The translations under genes and the position numbers were made by a program. Below are positions 43,557-53,989 of a DNA stretch of 64,000 nt, in pieces. The notes below the pieces were generated by a model. That model did not search any database. It had not been told where the DNA came from and was given only the letters and a program-made list of their open reading frames with translations. Position 1 is the stretch's first letter, and each line of letters starts with the position of its first letter. The DNA lies in assembly GCF_000315625.1 (NCBI RefSeq), contig NW_005434636.1, positions 514,424-578,423 on the forward strand. Direction: 5' to 3'. The stretch is from Guillardia theta CCMP2712. Lineage: Eukaryota; Cryptophyceae; Pyrenomonadales; Geminigeraceae.

Positions 43557-45837
43557 ATGGGGCTGAGAGAATCGGAGAACATCCGCGTCATCGTGCGGGT
43601 TCGACCGCTTGATGAAAGAGAGCTGAGAAGAGGTGAAGACGAGAACATCTCTTGCGTGAGGGCAAACACGGTCCAGGTCAGCTTGTGGGAGCAGGAGAGT
43701 GGCTGGCTAACTTGTTCACGACGCAGGTTGCCGAGCAGAACGGGAAGGGGAAGGGACAAAAGTCAGTGGCGTACCAGTTTGATAGATGCTTCGGACCCGA
43801 ATGCACACAAGAGTTGCTGTTCGAAGAGTGTGGGGTGCTTCCGTTGCTCGATCACGTGCTCGAGGGATATTCATCGACCATCTTCGCGTAATCTTCTCTT
43901 TTTTGTCCAATCTGTTCTGTTCTGCTCTATTTTGATCTTCTCCCTACTCCCTTCTCTTCTGTTTCTGTTTCTGTTTCTGTTTCTGTTTCTCTTCTCCTCT
44001 CTTCTCTTCTCCTCTCTTGTCTTCCCTTCTCTGCTCTGCTCTGCTCTGCTCTGCTCTGCTCTGCTCTGCTCTGCTCTGCTCTCCTCTCCTCTTTGCTTCT
44101 CTCCGAGAATCACATCCTTGCATTCAACTCATTTTCATTGCCAGTTATGGGCCGACGGGCTCCGGCAAGACGTACACCATCACAGGTAGGGGAGGGAGAG
44201 GGGCTGCAGTGGTTGAGGTGAGGTACAGGTAGCGTTGACCGGATCCTCCGAAACGGCAGCGGAGATGTGTCCGACGGGATCGTTATCCGCAGCGTCGAGG
44301 CGCTGTTCTCCAAGGTAGCCTCCCGCTCTCCCTTGACCTCCTCGATGACGTCATCATTGCAGATCCGCTCGTTGCAGAGAGACGGGTTACAGTTCAAGGC
44401 ACTTCCCCTGCCTCCCCCCCCTGTTGTTCTCACCCTCGCCTCTAGATCCGCGCGAGCTGTGTGGAGATATACAACGAGTCAGTCCTCGACTTGTTCAAGT
44501 ATCGTAAAGGGTAGCGATGAGCGTCGGCGACTGAAAGGCTCTTGATGCTTGTCACAGATCAAGGGACAAGCAGCACCTGCCGGTGAAGTTCGACACCATG
44601 AGAGGATGCTTCTTCGTGCAAGACCTCTCGTACGGGAAGTGCGCGTCCGAGGAGGTGAGGGGAGGGAGGACGATGCTGCCTAGTGAGACCAAGGCAGGAA
44701 ATTCTCAAGCTCTACATGAAAGCTCTCAAGAACAGAAGCGTCGCAGGGCATGAGCTCAATCGAGACTCGTCTCGCAGCCATGCCCTCCTCACGCTCTACG
44801 TCGACTCCATGGAGAAGCAGGAGGACGGGATAGTGACGAGGCACGGCAAGATCTCCTTTGTCGACCTGGTAGCCTGGAGCTGCGCTTCCAGCTCTCCCCC
44901 GCCTCATCCAGCTGTTCTTGGCAGGCTGGGAGCGAGCGACTGGAGTATTCAAAGTCGGAGGGATCGACGTTGAAGGAGACGGGAGCAATCAACAAGTCCA
45001 TCTTCACCCTCGGGAAAGTGATCTCCTCCCTCTGCGACCGCAAGCGGACCAAGGTGACGTCGAGACTCGACGGCAGCGCCGCCTGACCGTGCGGCAGGTT
45101 CCTTATCGGGACTCGAAGCTGACGCAGCTGCTGATGGACAGCCTTGGAGGGACGAGCCTGACGGTCTGCCGTGAAGCCGCTGATCCTCATCGCGATGACT
45201 CGCCCGGCAGATCATGCTGGCATGCATCTCACCCTCCAACACCAACCTGAGCGAAAGCGTCCGAACTCTAGAGTATGCGAGCCGAGCTAAGAACATCAAG
45301 AACAAGCCTGGTCCTGCTCGGGTTGCGATGACGTGCACCGGTCGACTGACGATGAGACAGTCGTTCTCTTGGATCAGCAGCAGAGCATGGTCAAGGAGTT
45401 ACAGAAAGAGATCGAAGCGCTGCGGGCGGAGAATCGAGCCCTGAAGCAAGCTCTGCTCAGCAAGTCGAACGGGGATGTGAGCGTGCTCAGGTTCTGCCCC
45501 TTAGACCCTGCGAGTCAATCTCACGGTCCTGCACAGGGAGGGAACGTCTATGAGTGCTCCCGAGCATGAGAAGGAGGTCTCGGCGCATGGCTCGGGGAGC
45601 AGCAGGAGCATGCGAGTCTTGTCGAACCTCTTGAGCTCGCTAGTGACTGCGCGCAGGCGTCACTCCATGACCGACTTCCCCGAGATTGACTTGCACCGGC
45701 ATGGTGGCCCGCACGCTCTCCTTGCGGCTCATCCCTTCCCCTACAGGTCTGAGAGCGTGATTTCGTTTCCGAGCCCCAAGCGCAAGCAGTTCCTTGCGAG
45801 CCCCAAGGTGAAGAGAGTTGAAGCTCGCGAAGAATGA
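43557..45837 (+). CDS. Kinesin motor protein with short coiled-coil tail
   Basis: Exon 1 (43557-43679) begins MGLRESENIRVIVRVRPLD. Exon 2 (about 43728-43889) has YQFDRCFGPECTQELLFEE. The next small exon gives YGPTGSGKTYTIT, the P-loop with Pro where most kinesins have Gln. Later exons give SCVEIYNESVLDL, LNRDSSRSHALLTLY (switch I), ISFVDL with GWERATG (switch II), LGKVISSLCDRK, VPYRDSKLTQLLMDSLGG and NLSESVRTLEYASRAKNIKN, so the whole motor of about 340 residues is present. A heptad stretch (ELQKEIEALRAENRALKQAL) and a basic, Ser-rich tail follow to a stop at 45837. The motor sits at the N-terminus; the sequence leans toward the kinesin-12/KIF12 group, not firmly. Some exon edges in 44.2-45.2 kb are approximate. 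Confidence 0.88.
43945..44092. repeat. Pyrimidine microsatellites inside a kinesin intron
   Basis: The intron between the second and third motor exons holds several copies of tttctg followed by ctcttc runs and then about nine copies of ctctg. It is strongly strand-asymmetric (C and T on the plus strand). Confidence 0.85.
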
Positions 45838-45960
45838 CGAGGCGAGCAGGCAGCACAGGAGGCTCATCCCATCTCATTCAACTCCTCCAAGACTGTCCGT
45901 CGCATCTGCATGCTCGCTCGCGCTGAGCTCTTGATCAGGCCCGCCACGAGGATAGCTGGA

Positions 45961-47757
45961 TGCCTTCCATCCACAAGGAGAGCCTCCCTACCACTGACCA
46001 CCTCTCCTCCCGAGAGGACAAGTACGCCCGCGAACGCGCCATCATGAAGGACCTCGACGACATGGCCAAGTTCTCCTACTTCGACGACCGCACCCCCAAG
46101 TACGGCAGCAAGGTGCGTCATCGCCACCGGCTGCCGCAAGCAAGCTGACGTCAGTCGGAAAGCGGCGTGACAGCAGCGAGGGAGGAGCGTACGGCCTGAG
46201 GTCGCAAGCAGATTCATCCCGCGGGACGAAGGATGTGCATCAAAGAAGGGTGCTGCAGGTCGGGAGGGGCAAGAAGAGCACGAGGGTGAGAGGAGGCCGA
46301 GGAAGAGAGCAGGAGCGGAGGGCTAACGACTTGAGTCGCCAGTTTGAGAAGGAAAGCAGCAGAGCTCGACGCCCTCTGGAGTTTGAGAGTGAGAGAAACA
46401 TCTCGAGAACATCCGCAGCTGATGCCCAGCAGGAGAGGGCCTCAGCAGACTGGAGGACGCGGGCAAGCTGAACTACTTCAGTGACGATGTGATGCTCGCC
46501 CGACTCGAGAGGCTTCTCACTCCCTGCAGATGAAACCCTCCCGCTCCTCCAGCGTCGCCAGCACCCCAGGCTTCTCCCGCTCCTCGTCCACTGTAGACTC
46601 GCGACCGACCTCAGACCTGCTCCATCAGCATCTCTTCCCTCGCTCTGTGCCGCATGCCCAGCCGGCGGCAGGAGACGAAGCCCCAAGCTGGTTCAGTGAG
46701 AGCAGGAGGTTCTCCAACAGCTCGATGAGCTCAGAGCGAGGAGCCGCTACCTCGTTCGAGCCTGCGAGCCCCAAGTCTGTCATGACTGGACACGCGTCCG
46801 CTCTCAGGTTGTCCCCCAAGGTGACGCTGCCATCTGCCGAGCAAGACTCGTCGCCCAAGTCCATCAGGAGCCAAGTGAACTGGACCCGGTCAGTCTCGCT
46901 CGCGCCATGCTCGCTCTGACCTCGTCCCTCCAGGCCTCAGTCGCCCGACAGAGAGCAGAGGTGAGAGTGAGACGCGAGAGATGGTCGTAGTCAGAGGCTC
47001 TTCAGGTTGTTGGACGAGGCCCTGGATGAAGTCTTGTCGCATGCTCGCGGAGCTTCTCGCCACCCCCCAGCTCCTCAGCCGGAGCCGCAGACTCGCAGCC
47101 ACGGGCAAGCAGAGGAATGGATCAAGCTTCTGAACCCCCTCGCAGCGCTTGACTTTGACAAGGGCAGCAGCAGCTGGGAGACAGAGCTGAACCAGATGAT
47201 GCAAACGATCAGCACAAGGGACAGCTCCTCCTCGCTCAGCCACCTCCCGGCTGCTCCTGCCGATCGAGTCAGGTAAGCCCCAAGACGTCAACCGCAGCAG
47301 GTTGACATGTGGGCTAGGCCGCTGTCAGGAAAGAAACCTCCGCTTGTGCCGAGACAGGAGCCTCCCGTGGAGTCTTCAATATCAGAAGCTTCCAGGACGT
47401 TCGATCAGTACAGGGAACGAGCTCGTCGGCTCGAGGACGTCAGCAGCAGGCATGCTCATGCTGCCGGCAAGAGCTACGCGCCCCCTGAGAGGATCAGAGA
47501 GAGTCTGAGGAACGAGAGTGACAGAGGGGAGGTGACGTGGACGTCGAGAAGGTGCGAGAGGTTGACCATGTCTGACGCTGATGCCTCGACTAGCAGCGAT
47601 GAGAACTCCACCTTCGACGCTCTGATGCGAAACCTCGAGCAAAGCCGTGCCAAGGTTAGCTTCTCCTTACTCCTCCTTGCCTGACCTCAAACAGGCCCAG
47701 CAAGCTCGAAAGAGCATCTTGGAGAAGAAGGCGCAGTGGGAGAACAAGATCGTGTGA
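45961..47757 (+). CDS. Unrecognised Ser-rich, coiled-coil protein or continued kinesin tail
   Basis: A chain of exons follows the kinesin on the same strand: MPSIHKESLPTTDHLSSRED with RAIMKDLDDMAKFSYFDD (45961-46110), Ser-rich stretches (46.5-46.9 kb, SSVASTPGFSRSSSTVDSRP), an exon near 47.0-47.27 kb (LDEALDEVLSHARG), one at 47.3-47.65 kb (STFDALMRNLEQSRAK), and a last exon 47695-47757 (AQQARKSILEKKAQWENK) joined by a GT-AG intron. No domain is recognised. The frame is open upstream of 45961, so the chain may be spliced to the kinesin, whose stop is only about 120 bases away. Coding character is good; gene boundaries are not. Confidence 0.5.
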
Positions 47758-48055
47758 ATTAGCTTGAGGGAGCAGACATCGGTGATCCAGGAGGCGTCTG
47801 AATGTACGTTTGTGTGTACAGTAGAGCTTGTACAAGTGAAGCATCAAAACACGTGCCGTCTCGTCGCTCATGACATGGAGGGGGGGGAGGCTGCACGTGC
47901 AGCAAAGGAGTCTGAGGGCTGGAAAATGCCAACAGACCTCCGAGCGGGTCACACGTGAAGTGAAGCCCCAGGGACCAGCATCCACCTCTCACGCACGTTC
48001 AAAACTCCCAACCCCCACCCTCCTACGTGCTGCTGGTCCGCACCTAGCGATCCCT

Positions 48056-50049
48056 TCACAGGTCAGTCTTGGTCAGGTCCTTGATCCCTCCTCGCTCGGC
48101 CAAAGCACGGACGGCAAGGGATGCATGCAGCGCAGCGCCTGAGGTCAAGGAGGAGTGAGTTGCAGGTTATAGAGGAGGACGAGGACGGACCGAGAGGAAG
48201 AGCACTCTCATCGACCTTGAAGTTGGGGCTGCTGATGGGATCAGAAACACTGGGATGTCTGTCGCCAGCCCTGACCTATGCAATCCTGCTGTCGTGCGCT
48301 TGGTCTCGTTGCCAATGCCGATGTAGATGAACGCGGACGGAATCCTGAGGAAGAGGAGCATTTCAGATCAGGCCAGGAGGAAGGCAAAAGTGTACTTCTC
48401 CGCAAAGTATGCGAAGTCTTCGCCTCCCATGGTTGCCTTCGCCTCCAGCACTCGGTCTTGCTCTACCACAGTCTTGGCCACGTCCTGTGGGTGGGTATCA
48501 GGATGCGGGTACAGCATCTCCATGCAGACCCGAGCAAGCTCGACAGCTCCCTCGTCGTTGACGACCTGCAGCAGCATAAGCCACTGCCAGGTGACGTCGA
48601 AGTCACCGGGGGATAAGTGCAGCCCGAGGCAAATGCGGCCGGCAGTCTGGGGAGAGAAGGAGATGAGGGACGAGACGAGACGAGATGAAAGAGTGAAAGG
48701 AAGTCAAGGAGGGAGAGCGGAGAAGAAGAGAGAAGAGAATAGATAAAACGAGAAGAGACAGGCATATTAGAGTGATAGGAGAAGAAGAGAGGATGTCAGA
48801 CCCCTTGGTTGTCAAACAATCATCGGCGAAGCTTGTGAAGTGCAATGTTACACTACAGCCTGTCAAAAGATTGTCACCTTTTCGATGCTGAACAAGAATT
48901 CTACCATGAGCTTTTGCAGTGAGCTCGATGATTTCCTTGGCTCGTCTCTCAATCAGATTATACACATCACGAGAAAATGCACTGTTGCCAAGAACGAAAA
49001 CAAATGTAACACATGCAGAAAATTCAAGAATATCAAAATCACCGAAGAGTCCCACCGATCACGACTTCATTTGGAATGACGTTATACGCGTCTCCTCCAT
49101 TTATCTTCGTCACTGACACAATCGCTTGCTCGTTTGGGTGCACTTCGCGAGACACGATGCTCTAAAGGCTTGTCAGTTCTGGTGCCCTCCCTCAACGAGA
49201 TTAACCTGAAGCTGTGTCACGATTGCAGCCGAAGCAACGACGGGATCCACGACATCAACGCCGATGCCAGCAGCCGCATGTCCTCCTTTACCTCTCACTG
49301 CAACCTCAAACGTCCCGGCTGCTGCAAACATCCGTCCTTCCTTCATCGCAAAAGTCCCTGAGGGAATCCAAGGCCAGAGGTGCATGCCAAACATCATCGC
49401 AACGGGATGAGGCTTCTCCAGCACTCCATCCAGAGCCATCGCAAGCCCTCCAGCTCCTCCCTCTTCTGCTGGTTGAAACACAAGCTTGACTGTTCCTACC
49501 AACAAACTTTCCCGCTCCTTCAACAGCTTGGCTGCAGCTAAAAGCATGGACATGTGCCCATCGTGCCCGCAAGCGTGCATTCTTCCTGCGGTGAGCGAGG
49601 CAAAGCCACGCGTATCTTCATCGGGATTCTCATGCACGGGTAAGGCGTCCATGTCTGATCTCAGAGCAACGACAGGTGCAAGCCCGCTTCCAACCTGCCC
49701 CACGATCCCAGACTTACCGACAGGAAACTCGTAAGGGATTCCTGCATCATCCTCGTCAGCAACCATGACCTGGCAGAAGAAGAACGTGACCGATCTCATC
49801 TAGTAGTCGCTTCACGATGGTCGTCGTGACGTTGAGGTCGTACATGAGCTCGGGATGCTGATGTAGCTCCCGCCTCACCTTCACAACCCACTCGCTCATC
49901 TCCTGCGCTGCCTTCAGTAGGTCGACACCTGCAAGACCAGCTCTCTCCAGTGTTCGCATGCTTTCGGTCTTGCCATGGGCTCCTGACAACGAGGCAGCAG
50001 CACACGCTGCCAGGAAGCCAACCACCAAGAGCGCTCGCGTCCCTGCCAT
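48056..50049 (-). CDS. M20 amidohydrolase, IAA-amino acid hydrolase (ILR1)-like, secreted
   Basis: Read leftward. The ATG at 50049 gives a signal peptide (MAGTRALLVVGFLAACAAAS), then VVKVRRELHQHPEL. An intron joins LLDEI to GIPYEFPVGKSGIVGQVG. Metal-site motifs of the M20D family are present: LRSDMDALPVHE, MHACGHDGHMSML, FQPAEEGGAGG and FGMHLWPWIPSG. Later exons give SIVSREVHPNEQAIVSV, NVIPNEVVIGGTLR, RRAKEIIELTAKAHG, MGGEDFAYFAEK and FIYIGIGNETK, and a last exon GAALHASLAVRALAE ending in TGA at 48056. Full length for the family. Members hydrolyse amide-linked amino acid conjugates (auxin or jasmonate conjugates in plants, hippurate in bacteria); the substrate here is unknown. Secretory or endomembrane location is inferred from the signal peptide. 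Confidence 0.88.
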
Positions 50050-51200
50050 GCCAGTCCCTTGCACTGCCCCTTTCACGTAAAAAGAACCAAACAAACCCGC
50101 CCCAGAGACAGGACGAACAGATTCGTTCGCTATCTCCAGGCAACGCCGAGCCTATGCTAGTACCCTGACTCAGAGCAGTAGTGCACTACTGCCTGGCAGT
50201 AGTGACTCAAGACTGGCCCGGCCCGATAGCCCGGCCGGCTGAGCCATCCGTCCGTCCGAGCCGAAGGGACGCGGTCTTGAGGCCTCTGAGGGCTGGTCAA
50301 ATCGCATCTGCTGCCTTCAAGTGTTACTTAATTATACAATATTACTATAAGGTACATTACTACCAAGAACTCTTGCTTGGTACAGATAATTGTTACTAAA
50401 ACTGTATTTTTCCAATTAAACAATCATCGTTTCTAAAAGCAGAGTCGACTCGGAGTCTCGGAGCCCGAGGGTTGTAATTCTGAAGAATGACAGGAAACGT
50501 TGTGTTTTTATGGTCATACCGATGATCAACGATTCCGAAAGTAGGTCTTTCCAAGTTCTTCGCCCTCCTGTTGTAAAGAAGCAGCTGGTTGGAGTTTCTG
50601 GATTGACACAGGGTACTGCCCACCCCTTCTTAAAGAGTGCAATACAGGGGTAACCGAGTAAAGCCTGTTGACTCCTCACACACAAGGGGTAGGGTCTGTG
50701 ATGAGTATGCCGCGCGACAACCCTTCACCCGTAGCTTCCGACACTACCCCACCAACAACTACCGATACCCACCCCGTGCATCGTATCCAACTTTTTGTTA
50801 CCAAGGACGTACTCGTACCCCCGTTACTAATAAAAGGTACCCCTCTTTGTCTCCGACTTTTAGACCTGTGAATTCGGTATGACAATAGTACCCCTGCAAA
50901 ACAGTCGCTCCCCTTGGTCTTTACTGCGTACATTTTACCACCCCTTCATTAACCCTTATCCCTCCCGGTAGTAGGGCCTAATGGTAGTACACTGCTGATT
51001 GTTTCCTTCCCACTTGTTCCTCGCACTGTGATTAGCCCATACCCCGCAACATACTTCCTTCTGACCGTCACTTTCCCTTCTCATCAGCTGTTACCTTCCT
51101 CTCCGTACCGTTTCCAAGAACTTTCTCAAGAAGCTTTGATTGTTTTGCAGAGAACTCCAGCCATTTCTGATAGCTCTCGAAATCATTGAATACTTGTTCG
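50050..51200. other. Accessory intergenic region with GC-rich element (copy B) and TACCCC patches
   Basis: At 50150-50470 lies a GC-rich piece bounded by tgactcagagc and gactcggagtctcggag, resembling copies A, C and D, with an AT-rich centre. From about 50690 to 50990 the plus strand is rich in taccc/tacccc runs. Open frames here have no recognisable domain. The promoter of the RWP-RK gene should lie near its right end. Confidence 0.45.
50175..50192. repeat. Perfect 18-bp palindrome
   Basis: gcagtagtgcactactgc equals its own reverse complement. It is followed five bases later by another gcagtagtg. It may be a hairpin at the end of the GC-rich element. Confidence 0.9.
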
Positions 51201-51810
51201 ATGGAAGATACTACACTTTGCTCATCGAGGCATGACGACATCAAGAAGGTGGAGCCTTTGAATAATTCAGAAAAGGTTGCACGGATCGTACCAAGGCGAA
51301 AGCATGGAAAGTCAGTACATCCTCTGAAGCGGACTGCTGTTACACTAACACGTCAAGACATCATCTCTTTATTTCATTTGAGGCAAGGAGATGCTGCTGG
51401 ATATCTGGTATGGTCTGAGAAAAAAATCGAAGCAAGTTTTCTGATGCGTTGTTTATTTGTTTCAGGGCATTTCTTTGACGGCACTGAAAACTGCTTGCCG
51501 GCAGCTCGGGTTGCAGAAATGGCCGTCTGGAAAATGGCTACCATCAGACTTCGATGAACAAGTCGTATCATCCAATTCTCCAACAGAGAGAACAGTAGAT
51601 ACTTCTGCTAATGATCACGAATGCCCATCTACTGCAGGTCTGTCGCGACCTACAGCAAGCAATTTTGGCAACGTTTTTGAGGAGAAGAACAGCACTTGGT
51701 CGTCTGGCGAACGTAAAGTGTTTGGACTTTCTACCGCTTTGTTACTCGACGAGGCTTTGTGCCACGTACAATCTAGCTTTCCCATCCAAGCTAAGTCTGC
51801 TCTTTCATGA
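51201..51810 (+). CDS. Small RWP-RK-domain transcription factor
   Basis: Exon 1 (51201-51407) starts MEDTTLCSSRHDD and ends in LTRQDIISLFHLRQGDAAGYL. A 58-base intron (51408-51465, gtatgg to ttcag) joins in frame to GISLTALKTACRQLGLQKWP. Together these match the RWP-RK domain: L-T-x-x-D-(I/L)-x-x-x-F, AA-x-x-LG-(I/V)-x-x-T-x-L-K, C-R-x-x-G-(I/L)-x-(R/K)-WP. The signature RWPHRK reads KWPSGK, so its last basic part is altered. About 180 residues in total; the rest is Ser-rich with no other domain. Family members bind DNA, with roles in nitrogen response and gamete determination in green lineages. The gene sits alone amid repeat-rich DNA. Confidence 0.8.
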
Positions 51811-52232
51811 GGACTTTGTCGGTAACGCCGATTGTGAAATTGTTTCCGACAACAGTTTGATGTGAATTTTGTTTTCTTTCGCGTTGATTTTGTACAACTC
51901 TTCTTTGAGCACACTTCGATTCTCATCGGATTTTGGACCTGCTCGTGCTCCGATTTCTTCTTTTATCGCATGAAGTCATTTGATGACTATTCGAGAAGTG
52001 AAATGTAGCACACACTGTAGCCTGTAAACGATGAACAATCCTATAGACAACTATGTCCTGCGTTGCATTTTATAACGAAATTTGTCTCTACACCCATGTT
52101 TGGGTGTGTCTTTCTTTCGTTATCTTGCTCGGATAAACAATTCATCAGCCATCATGCATCACGACTCCTACTGAAATTTACGCAAACGGAACATTACAAG
52201 CGTGACCGCTTTGCATTCTAAGACCTGTTGGG

Positions 52233-52345
52233 TATATAGTCAATATGAGATATCTTTCAGGGTATATAGTCAATCAACAATAAGGCATCTTCCATATAGT
52301 CAAGCTAGGGTAAGATATAGTCAATATTCAGCGACATAGTCAAGA
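52233..52345. repeat. Cluster of five (t)atagtcaa motifs
   Basis: The core ATAGTCAA occurs five times in about 115 bases on the same strand, twice within the longer gggtatatagtcaat. Spacing is roughly 20-32 bases and the DNA between differs, so this is not a simple tandem repeat. It could be a protein-binding array or remnants of a degenerate satellite. Confidence 0.7.
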
Positions 52346-52749
52346 TTCAGTCTTGACAGCACGACTCTTTCATCAGCAACCGGACATGTCTGATACGACC
52401 GCCTACCCCACCCCCCAACCCTTTACCCCTCCGACCGCCTACCCTACCCTAGATCGACCACTTCATCGAAGGTAAAGTACCGGTGTGGTAGTCGGTCAAA
52501 ATGGAGACATTTGGCATGGGGGGTAGATGGTCGCAGGGGTAGTTGGTTTCGGTCACATGGAGACTGGTTCGCAGCAACGTATCATGAGCTGACATGGGTG
52601 GCGGAATGAAGATTCTGGTGGGGTACTGGACAGCCTTGGAAGTAGACGAACCAGGGGGTGGGTGGTCATGAGCCAAGGTCAGCCTGCACCTGTCGTCTTT
52701 GGGATATCAAGGATTAAAAGTGTTTTAGAAGATAATTCAAAAAGCATTT

Positions 52750-52935
52750 TTTATTCCCCCCTTCAAGATGAAAACATTTTATCCGAACGGATCCGTTAGG
52801 CTTCACTCAACTTCCTGGGACCACGGCCGGGCTGTGCCGGCGGCTATTCCCGAGATCTGATGAGTCACTTTTAACTTTGAGCAGTAAAGGAGCGCTCCGA
52901 GGCGTGCTCCCGGCGGAAATGGTTGGCAGTAGTAA
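52750..52935. mobile_element. GC-rich element, copy C
   Basis: A GC core (ccacggccgggctgtgccgg) is followed by tgagtcacttttaactttgagcagtaaag in two blocks; the reverse complement resembles tttactcaaagttaagtt at 57.53 kb in copy D. This shared end supports one family of short non-autonomous elements. Ends and target duplications are not resolved. Confidence 0.4.
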
Positions 52936-53333
52936 GTAAAGGTATGTATCTGTAATATAACGGTCCGTCACGGACCAAAACTGGGCATGTGCGGGCTGTA
53001 TGAGGGGCTTGCAAACCGTAGAGCCCGACGGAATCCATCAAATTCGTTTTTTTCATTTGTATATAGCTACTTATGTACATATCAAACAATAGGACCCAGG
53101 TAGTAGCAAAAGGAAATTAAAAAAAGCAAACACGTGAATAAGATGGATTCATAGTAGTACCCCTCTTTTGAACAGAATTCTGGGGTGGGGGGTATTACGT
53201 CCTTCAGCGGCACCAAGCTTTTAACTACGGAAGCATAGGTCTGTCTGGCGCAGAGGGAAGTGTCTTACGCAGTGCTGAAGTGGAAGTGACGGCGGAAGAG
53301 GATCGGGGGGACTCCGGGGATGAGGAGGAGGTA

Positions 53334-53989
53334 ATGGAAGAGGTTCATGACAGTGATTCAACGGGGCCAGAGGTAGGAGGGGAACAGGCTGTTCCAGCTT
53401 TTGCTGTGGAAGGAGACGAAAACGTCTTGCAACCTGAAGCCCCATTGGATCAATCGCCGGTGCAGCCTTGGGCACGGCGAGGTTGCAAGCGTCCTCAATC
53501 CACAGCTGCTGTGTTATGTGTGCAACAGCGGAGAGAATTCGAGGAAAGACGTACACGCATTCAGCAGAACAATGTATCGGAGAAGACCAGAGAGATGTAT
53601 ATGAACTACATGATACGCTTCATAGAATGGTTGTACGCGAATGACGAGTATTATGCTCTCATAACTGATGAATTCAAAACGAACATGCGTGAAGAACGTG
53701 ACAAATTCTTGAACGGATCAGATCAGGTGACAGAGCCGGCGACGACGGACGAGAGTTTACCAACTACAACTTACATGAAGAGAGTATAATGTTACAGAAG
53801 CAAATTAATCCCATCCATTTTGAAAAATTCACGCCAGTGATGTTTCTTGACTGGGTGACCCATAAAGTTCAACAAAATCCAGAACTAACATTCCAAACAT
53901 GCTCGTCGTACAAGAGGATCTTCCCTCGCTTGACATATCACAGGAATTTACTTCTGCTTAGGAAGAGCGGGCGAGGGCGAAGGATGTAG
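53334..53989 (+). pseudogene. Fragment resembling a tyrosine-recombinase N-terminal domain
   Basis: After an acidic leader, one frame has RREFEERRTRIQQNNVSEKT then TREMYMNYMIRFIEWLY, the look of the SAM-like core-binding domain of tyrosine recombinases (Crypton or integrase type). That frame stops at 53789. The next frame continues with INPIHFEKFTPVMFLDWVTH and then ends at 53989 without any catalytic R...HxxR...Y region. Family call rests on helix pattern and context only. It looks like a truncated, frame-broken transposon gene in repeat-rich DNA. Confidence 0.4.

Larger units (their letters stand above)
51811..53333. other. Repeat-rich intergenic region
   Basis: No convincing gene. It holds a cluster of atagtcaa motifs (52225-52350), a C/G-run patch (about 52395-52560) and a GC-rich element with ttaacttt-type ends (about 52750-52935). 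Further right the DNA is AT-rich up to a short acidic reading frame. Confidence 0.5.

Noticed and set aside
50690-50990. Interstitial telomere array from tacccc runs
   Set aside because: The runs are irregular in length and spacing, with no constant telomere unit.
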